Positions 56,805 to 64,000 of a DNA stretch of 64,000 nucleotides are shown piece after piece. The position numbers and the translations under genes are program-made. Origin of the DNA: Harmothoe impar. Taxonomy: Eukaryota > Annelida > Polychaeta > Phyllodocida > Polynoidae. The stretch lies in the NCBI GenBank assembly GCA_947462335.1, contig OX381704.1, positions 21,840,442-21,904,441 of the forward strand. Direction: 5' to 3'. Within the stretch, counting starts at the first letter, position 1, and each line of letters starts with the position of its first letter. The notes below the pieces were generated by a model. The model saw nothing but the letters and a program-made list of their open reading frames with translations. It did no database searches and was not told where the DNA came from.

Positions 56805-57330
56805 TGACAGTTAGAGGAGCCACTTTCTATGCTAGAACCGATGAGAGACAACTCTATGAATGAATCCGCACTACGGGCCACAACCTTTGCCCTGAAGGAG
56901 GCCCTCCCGTTGGCAGGGGGCACGATGTGGGCGAGGAGTCATTAGCGAACCTAGATTGTGTTTACATATCAGCCACCATGGGTCAGCACAGGCCACGTTC
57001 ACTGCATAATGGTATTTGTTCTGGTGGATAAGGCCTCACCAATTACAAACCATAAAGTGGGCCTTTATGTGAGTGCCAGGATCCTGACCCGGAATTAGGG
57101 GCCTCCAGGCAGGCTAGGGGATGGGTAATAAGGGGGAGGAGGGGGACCCAGCCTGGGGGATGACCGCTGATCCCCCCAGAAGGTCGTAATGCAACCACCG
57201 GAGAGATATGATACGTGGGTCCTGAGAGGTCCCTGAGATATGGTGGTTCTATAATGCAGGACGCCACGAGTCATAACTAGGGTCATCTATAGGCAGGTCT
57301 GACTGGGGATTGCCCACCACATGATTGGGT
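56805..57330. repeat. Best-preserved duplicated block, copy B
   Basis: Partner of 52125-52650. The two copies differ by scattered substitutions and a few one- or two-base indels, fewer by eye than in the flanking parts of the duplication. Confidence 0.85.
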
Positions 57331-57480
57331 ACAGGTTAGAGAGCGTAGCCCCTGAATAATGAGGGTTTGGTTGGACAAAGATAGCCTACACTACATTTCT
57401 GGGTACATATTACAGCTTCATCTCAAAGTAACACACAGTACCCTGTTTGAATGAGGGCAGTGAAGGAATTGTGTTTTTAA

Positions 57481-57642
57481 TATGTTATGGTGATCCCAAG
57501 GGAGGGTATCAATCCTGTAGGTTCAGCATGTAGGTTCTGTATAATGCCTAAATGCAGCCTTCAACATAAAAATCGTCTAGTCTGCATTCATGCATCAGAG
57601 GACATAGCTCATTGAACCATTGTGCTGCCCTTAAAGGGTTAA
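57481..57642. repeat. Family P repeat, unit B
   Basis: gggagggtatcaatcctgtagg near the left. The end is clear: ccattgtgctgcccttaaagggttaa. Confidence 0.57.
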
Positions 57643-57964
57643 ACATTTGTACATATATATAACAGAAGCAAACTAAATGATTTACATAGATAAAAATATT
57701 GTCAAGTTAGGGTAGCAATACACTTTGTTAAACCTAATGTGTTATCCAGAGTAAAACTGGTTGTACCATGCGTGTTGTGAGTTGGGTATCTGAGCTTGAG
57801 GCTGTCCGTCTGGAGGCCTAACCCTGTGGGAGGTGCGTGACAGGAGCACTGGTGGTACTGTGGAGGGACCTGGAGGAGGAGAAAGAAGTCAGCAGTGATA
57901 TCTGGGTGTGGTCTGACTGGCCCCGTGATGTGATTACCATCACTTAACATGCAGCCCCTTACCG

Positions 57965-58202
57965 TTAACCCTTTAATGATGGCTCCATGGCCTTGGTTCA
58001 TGTTCACTTTGTTGGCATGCTGCACCAATGAGGTGGAAGAAAATACCATACCGGCACTACCTTGGTACATTATGTCCGCCCTTAGTTATCAACTCTGTGG
58101 GGTCAGTATGATGCATCAATGCAACACCAAGGGTTGAATTTACACATCGTGATTGCAAAGGTTAATAATGCATTAAACACTATACTTCTATAAAAGGGTT
58201 AG
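57965..58202. repeat. Family P repeat, unit B
   Basis: TTAACCCTTTAATGATGGC at the left, cagtatgatgcatcaatgc inside, and ataaaagggttag at the right. Confidence 0.6.
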
Positions 58203-58576
58203 GGGATAGAAAGTAGGCCCTCTTCTTCGGAATATCCAGCCATATCTGGTCTATAAACTCCGCTCTGGTACTTGCCCTCAGAAGCATCTGTAGTGACCAC
58301 TCTGGCTTTCCAGATGTAGCCACATTAGGTTGTTTGGGTGGGGACAAGATGAAAAATCTATCGATCTGCATGATCTGTATAGCAGAAGTTGACAGTTCCT
58401 CTGTGAAGGTATGTTTACATATTCAACTAATTGCAATCGAAGGGCGTAGCTATGTTGTGGCCAAAACCTAAAATCGGTCCCTTCTTTTGGTTAGTTTGTA
58501 CAGGGAGAAGGTACACGGAGGACAACATTATGGTGAAAATCACAAGGTACTTTTTGGAAAGAATATTAAGATTTTA

Positions 58577-58766
58577 CCTAGCACAGTGCCTGATGCAGAT
58601 CCAGGTTTTGGTATACTACTTACACAGTGCCTAATGGATATATCCACGTTTTGGTGAACTACTTACACAGTGCCTGATGGATATACACTTTTTAGTATAC
58701 TACTAACAGAGTACCTGGTGTAGATCCTTATTTTAGTATACTACTTACATAGTGCCTGTTGTAGAA
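58577..58766 (+). repeat. Tandem repeat of 41-45 bp units (four and a half copies)
   Basis: Each unit reads tacacagtgcctgatg, a variable middle with gatat or gatcc, then ttttagtatactact. Unit starts are at about 58577, 58621, 58664, 58705 and 58745. It lies just right of duplication 2. Confidence 0.82.
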
Positions 58767-59887
58767 GTTGATGTTTGCTGTTGCTAAACGTTGACTCGTC
58801 TTCTTCGATAGAAATGACACATCAATGATATGATTACGTTTTAGCCACACAATCATAGAGCCTGTAGGACTTTTCGCATTATACATTGTGTACTATGAAA
58901 AAATTATATAGCTTATACATGAATTATCTAGGATACGTAATATGTTCCTGTTGTCTTAGTGGTAAAGGGTTTCTAAAGATTTAAAGCGCTAGTTATGAAG
59001 ATGGAGTCCTTTATTCTCTTCATGCCTCCCTCCACATTCACCCAACCCTCCCACCTCCCAATGTGAATGCTTACGGGTCATTTTTGGCACTGCGTAAATT
59101 GTAGTTTAAAATGCATTTTTCTTAAGTGATAAACTTCAGGTACCAAAGTTCTTCTAGAATACGACTCGGTACTACTGAAGGGGTGTTCATTTTCAGTCAT
59201 AAATTTGGGGCAACAATCACATTTGCAATCATTTAAGAATGCCTCATGTCTACTGCCAGAGATTGAGAGTTATTTTGGAACACTAAATTGCTAATATGCA
59301 TAGCTCTCCTTCCATTTATGATGGATTCACAAATGAAAATTTAAGGCAAATATCAGAAATATCCATCAGGAAAAAAAATATTTTTCTATAATTTAAAGTA
59401 AGGTAATTTTCTACAGAAATTTCATAACCCGCCCATATACGGAGGAGGCAGGAAGGGAAGCCATGGTGAAAAACGACTACAGATTCCAATGTCACTTGCA
59501 TGGTCATTTCATGGAGTTGCCAGCACCTGGTTATGCTACCTGCTGAGGACGTCTCAATGTGGGTGTACCACAGCCGTGCATTAGGAGTATGGTACATACT
59601 GAGGTCGTCTAAAGATCTAAGCCAGGTATTTGAGCTCTGAATTAGACGCACGGTATAGCAATATTCTAATTCTGACACCCTTTGATCTGTGTTAGAAATT
59701 TCAAATCTGATTTGATGGAATGACCTAGGTATGTGAGCAATAATGCAACATGCAATATCCTGCGATCAGCCTAGCAGAGGACACGTGCGAGGGGTTGTTG
59801 AAGGTTATAAATGAACCGTGCACAGTCCTGGATGGAAAGGGCCCAGGTTTGGCACATTGGGTACTCTGTGGGGTTGTCTACACGCAC
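58767..59887. other. Noncoding DNA, nothing recognised
   Basis: No gene or recognised repeat. The minus-strand frame at 59316-59678 has no identifiable domain and no splice or codon support. Confidence 0.45.
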
Positions 59888-60071
59888 TCAGTCCTTTAAG
59901 TGTGCCATATTGCCTTAGTGTAATACCTGTTGTCATGATGTGGCAACGCAATGCGGGCGGAGGGTCAGCATGATAAAAGCTGCTCCCACGAGTTGCTCGC
60001 CAGGGGTGTATTCATAAATCACAACAGAATTTGAACTGCATTAATGCAAAATGCTGCTCTTAAAGGGTTAA
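59888..60071. repeat. Family P repeat
   Basis: Starts cagtcctttaagtgtgccatattgcc and ends gctgctcttaaagggttaa. It contains cacgagttgctcgccaggggtg. Confidence 0.6.
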
Positions 60072-60299
60072 TGGTGGTGGATGCCTGGACTGAACCTGGC
60101 ACCCTGCCGAGCACTTCCACACCCTGGAGCGGCACCCGGCCCGTTTAATACGTTATGCTTTGAAGCCATCCAAAGGAAATATTCAAAGTTCTGAGAGGAA
60201 TATACAAAAACAGCTGCTGCTGCATTAGACGTCAGTACACGCTGATTTAGTTCTCCTCTTTGGCTGTCATGCTTCAACATCTAAGGACAACTATTCGTT

Positions 60300-60515
60300 T
60301 TAATCCTTTAAGGGCTGCATATCGCACTTTTCCCTTTTGCTGGGTCTACTCACCTAGGCTGCATCGTGTCGACCCCCCCCCCCCAGGAGTGCATCAACCC
60401 CATAGGATCGATGTGATGCATCAATGCAGCACTGGTGGGTTTCTTTCCAGGGCTGCATTAATGCACCATTATGAAGAAGGCCAATTAACATTAAAGCGTC
60501 AATTGATAGCAGCCA
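60300..60515. repeat. Family P repeat with a poly-C insertion
   Basis: TTAATCCTTTAAGGGCTGCAT at the left. ggagtgcatcaaccccatagg, gtgatgcatcaatgcagcactgg and ccagggctgcattaatgc are well kept. A C14-type run at about 60370-60385 interrupts the centre. Confidence 0.62.
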
Positions 60516-62765
60516 CAACATTTAAATTGCAACTATGTCATAGCGGGTGAATCCTGACATAACTGTAAAGCGTATCAATACTATACAGCATCTTATGTTT
60601 GTAGATATCTAACAATGGGCCATCGGTTAGTGAAGAGTCCCACTGGGATTCTGATAATTATGAATCAATTCCCAAATCCAATTATAATCTCACTTAAAAC
60701 AGTTGATTCAATTTCCATTTCATTTCAGGTTTTTGTGAGAGTCAACAGAATTAATTGTTATTGGTCAGCACAATATTGCCTGTGTACCATAAACAGCCAG
60801 TAGGCTCTGAGGTCTACAGATAATTCTTATAGTTTAATATAATCCTACACATCCTTACAGTTAGTACCTCCGCAAATAAAATGTTGTAAATGCTAGATAA
60901 ATGTACTCATCCATGGGGCTTAGATAAGGAGTGCCGTAGCATGTATGTCTGTCACAGTGTTATTCTAATGGGTGCAACATGAACTCCAAAGTATGCACCT
61001 CGAGCTTGGATTTGACAACAATACCCAAATACAAGCAAGATTCGAGAGGGTGACATTGACTAACGTTAATTACCAAAGGAAGCAGGCTTTTATATAAACA
61101 TTCTGGCACATTCTAAAGAACTTTATTTTTGAGTTGCATTCAATGGCTGTACTGATTGCTAGATAAAGTAACCACTGTATGATAAAGCAGGTGGTACACC
61201 CCGCTGTATCACGGTGTATTCTAGATCCATATCACTCAGCATTTGTTTGCCACCACTCAATAGCAGCTCTGCTACAATAAAGCTCTATTAGCCTTTGTAC
61301 ATAGGTCGGTGCACCGCCATACACAGGGCCCTATTATACTGCTACAGGATTCATCATGATCACAAAAGGTCCCCATCCCAGTCCACCCAGCCCAATTCCT
61401 CTCTGCTATCGGTAATTGAAATGTGCAATTTAACAAATCATCCGTATGGTGGATCTGCTTTATGTGGCACAGGGGACGTGCTCTACAAGACCTCTATCTA
61501 ACCCCGTCCTCACTCTCCCAGCAGATCTTTAACACATCGGTATTCTATCTCTGCTGCCAAACCATGGTAAATCACTGCCAAAAGTTACCTGCGCACTGGG
61601 ATTTAAATATACGGAAAGAAGACGAGACATCAAAATAAATATAAACTACTATTTTATGAGCAGGCAGATTAGAAGTGTGTGATGCAGTTAGGGAAGCACT
61701 CATTTCCCCCTTCTTCCATAAAAGAGTTCCTGTAGTGTGAGCCATTGGGACAGAGTCTTATATCGGCCTGTGGTGGTAGGGTGCGCCCTCACGTGGAGGG
61801 TGGGTGAGTGGGGCCCGGCTGCTATTTCAATAAGGGGGCTACACGGCCCGCTAACAGCGACAAGCACTGGAGGATGATCTACATGCCGGTCTCCTCCCCT
61901 CCTCGTCCCGGGACGTATCACTGACAGCCCGGACTGAGGAGATCTTCACGCCCCATGGAGTCTCCTCCATGTCCTGGGTGAGGCCCTTCTCCTGCCAGGA
62001 ATGCAATGCTGACGTCAAACAGCCTGGTATAGGCGCTCACTAGTCGCTGTCCTGTATAGCTATACTATTATACTGCCATGATAATATACGGATATTTATG
62101 ATGGAACCAACAGAAGACGGGGCTGTTTTTATTCAAATAGATTTAGCGATAAATATTTAATTCACTAATTGTTGGATAGCATTCAGCTATAAATCCAGTA
62201 GAATAAAACCAATTCTTTTCACAAACACTATCAGCCTTGTAGGGTACACACTATTTGTCCTCTCGTACAGATTGATATCAATGTTAGATAGTATTCAACT
62301 ATACATATTTCAATATACCAGCATCAATAATTATACATATGTACCATTTGAATAAAATGCTTCATAGTCATTATACTCATAGCTATAGTAGAACCAACTG
62401 GAGGGCAAGACTGTTTATGTTTAAATAGGGTTAAAAGAATAATCAATTAGCCCAATAATATCAGTGTTGAATAGTATGTAGCTGCAGGAATCCGAAAGAA
62501 AGAAACCGATTCCCTACTATACCCTTGTCAACACAACATCCAAAAGTCAGTATATATAGAAGCCATTGCCCATTCCCACCTCTCTACCTCGACCATCCTC
62601 GTCAATTGACTATACGGCAATTGATGTTCCGTGTCCGTATGGGTTGGCCCCATATTAAGTGGCTACTTATGACCTTAGGGCTACTGGAGGAAGGACCAGC
62701 CTGCATGTTCAGCGGGGCTGGAATGACAAGGCACCCCCTACACCTACTGATGGCCTCGTTGTGAA
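60516..62765. other. Noncoding DNA, nothing recognised
   Basis: AT-rich DNA, then a GC-richer patch at 61730-62030. No reading frame shows a domain or a convincing exon boundary. Confidence 0.45.
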
Positions 62766-62766
62766 A

Positions 62767-63152
62767 CCGGAAGCCACGTCAGGGACGCTAATGTACGCCG
62801 GAAGTGGGGTCATATCCAAACATAACGCCCCATGCTTGAAGGTCATGGTATCACCCAGCGGGAGGAAACCGGAAGTATGCCACTAAAGGACAGTGCACAA
62901 AGAAGGGAGGACAGTTTCAGAGATCAGACACACAAAAAGGAAATGCCATCGGATACTTTCTTGTCTTTGTGTTTTAAGCGGAGGCGTCCATCTCAAACTA
63001 GATGTTCTGTTTGTAAAGGCGATGTGAGAGGTTTTAGTCCCCATCCTCCTCCCTCTCTCCTGTCGCCCTTCCGCCCTCCCCACTGTGCTCTGAAAGTCGG
63101 CGCGATCCGACTTAAAACGCGTCCGTTTTAGCCGGGCACTCTGCACCGGAAG
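62767..63152. promoter_or_regulatory. CpG-rich region with four ETS (CCGGAAG) sites
   Basis: CCGGAAG occurs at 62767, 62798, 62869 and 63146, all in the same orientation. The DNA also contains ccacgtca and two ggtcat half-sites, and turns CpG-dense from 63090 to 63250. This resembles the promoter of a broadly expressed gene that may start near or beyond the right edge. No exon is identified. Confidence 0.35.
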
Positions 63153-63259
63153 CGGTGTAAAGTCGGGCGTCTCTTGATGATAAGGCGCGGCCCGTCGGCA
63201 CCCGAGCCGCTCGGCGCCCAGCCCTCACAGGGGCGTTTCCTGCTATCAGTGGGGCCCGC

Positions 63260-63502
63260 TAACCCCCCAAGGGCCGCCTAGTGCGTTCATGCCCCCTGTC
63301 GGCATAGTGGTTGAATGTAGACCTGGTGAGTGACTGGACAGTGCTGGATGCTCGGATCAGGCCGACCCTTTGGGAGTGAAACTCTCCTAACAAGACGGCA
63401 TGCTGCATGAATGCAGCCCCAGCGAGCAGGCCAGCCATCGCTGCCTGCATCATGACAAAGGGCGTAGCACATTAAAGCACCATGCGGCCATGAAAGGGTT
63501 AA
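63260..63502. repeat. Family P repeat, GC-rich copy
   Basis: taaccccccaagggccgcctagtgc at the left, catgacaaagggcgtagcac inside, and caccatgcggccatgaaagggttaa at the right. It lies in the CpG-rich block and has a higher GC content than other copies. Confidence 0.62.
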
Positions 63503-63667
63503 GACCCCTCCTGCCCCCGGGTAATAGGAAGTGTTAGGGCGGTACAGGAGGAGCCGACAGTAATGGGTAAGGACGTGTAATGGAGCAGGCCCGGGAGCCG
63601 GTCATCACAGGGGGAGGAGGCGAGGGTACAGGGGTGTAGGGGGTGAAGGGCACTGTCAGAGGGGCAC

Positions 63668-63886
63668 CTATTCTGTAGTGGGAGATGGCGCCACATGAGG
63701 CCAATACCAGTCCTCTCTGTACAGACACGGCCATCTATAGCCACGTGCAGCTGGTGTAGGATTATCTAGGCCTAGGCAACTGAGCTTGAGCCTAGACGTG
63801 GAATGTGTTCGGGGAGTGACGCCTCTGCAGGATATTTGAACCACTCAGAGAGGGATTCCTCAGTCGACCTCTGTCTCAGAAATGAG
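63668..63886 (+). repeat. Family F2 repeat, good reference copy
   Basis: ttctgtagtgggagatggcgccacatgag, gtcctctctgtacagacac, catctatagccacgtgcagctgg, gaatgtgttcggggagtgacgcc, agagggattcctcagtcgacctc, ctgtctcagaaatg. Confidence 0.65.
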
Positions 63887-64000
63887 GGGTACCAGAAAGC
63901 ATAGGGATGGGACAAAGAGGGAACTTCTCTATGTATACTTGTGAATGGAGCTGCTGCTGGAATGGCACTGGGAAGCAGCCAATGGTGCCGCCGACAGTTT

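Larger units (their letters stand above)
54222..58330. repeat. Tandem segmental duplication 2, unit B
   Basis: Diverged copy of 50222-53760. It is longer because the segment 54715-55330 is present again at about 56115-56710 (shared gtaacaccagactctagcca / gtaacaccagactgtagcca and ggcagtaatctcttacacca). So that part exists three times in the window. Confidence 0.85.

Noticed and set aside
59316..59678. 120-codon minus-strand frame
   Set aside because: No motif, AT-rich codon use like surrounding noncoding DNA, no acceptor or donor of note.

Overview
This window is animal nuclear DNA, most likely from a marine invertebrate. It contains one spliced two-exon Golgi carbohydrate sulfotransferase gene, a tyrosine-recombinase (Ngaro/PAT-type) retrotransposon, and a fragment resembling the SAP/SWIM/YqaJ proteins carried by invertebrate mobile elements. 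Otherwise it is AT-rich noncoding DNA packed with old short repeats. The exact phylum cannot be read from the sequence.

Layout. 1-5.7 kb: noncoding DNA, early copies of two dispersed repeat families (called here family P and family F2), and a doubtful minus-strand exon at 3.75-4.13 kb. 5.7-11.2 kb: a young minus-strand Ngaro-like element with identical split direct repeats. 11.2-14.3 kb: noncoding, with a CpG-rich promoter-like cluster near 13.1 kb. 14.4-20.6 kb: an ancient tandem segmental duplication, noncoding, with P and F2 copies at matching positions in both units. 21.3-26.7 kb: the sulfotransferase gene on the minus strand, with the catalytic exon at 21312-22312 and the membrane-anchor exon at 26515-26683; intron phases match. 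26.7-37 kb: GC-rich upstream DNA, further P copies, two small terminal-inverted-repeat elements and two promoter-like clusters. 37.3-42.0 kb: a large imperfect inverted duplication with a (TA)n array in its left arm. 42-50.2 kb: a 19-22 bp minisatellite, a foldback element, and a 535 bp inverted-repeat element carrying a truncated SAP-like ORF. 50.2-58.3 kb: a second tandem segmental duplication of about 4-4.7 kb, with part of it present a third time. 58.3-64 kb: a 41-45 bp tandem repeat, more P and F2 copies, and an ETS-motif-rich CpG region near the right edge.

The most striking unexplained signal is family P. It has at least 30 diverged copies of roughly 90-260 bp in 64 kb. The ends are inverted (TTAACCCTTTAAGG... 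/ ...CCTTAAAGGGTTAA), often at TTAA, and the interior is built of palindromic modules. I read it as an ancient non-autonomous element family, possibly piggyBac-type. No computation or database search was possible, so alignments and identities are read by eye.
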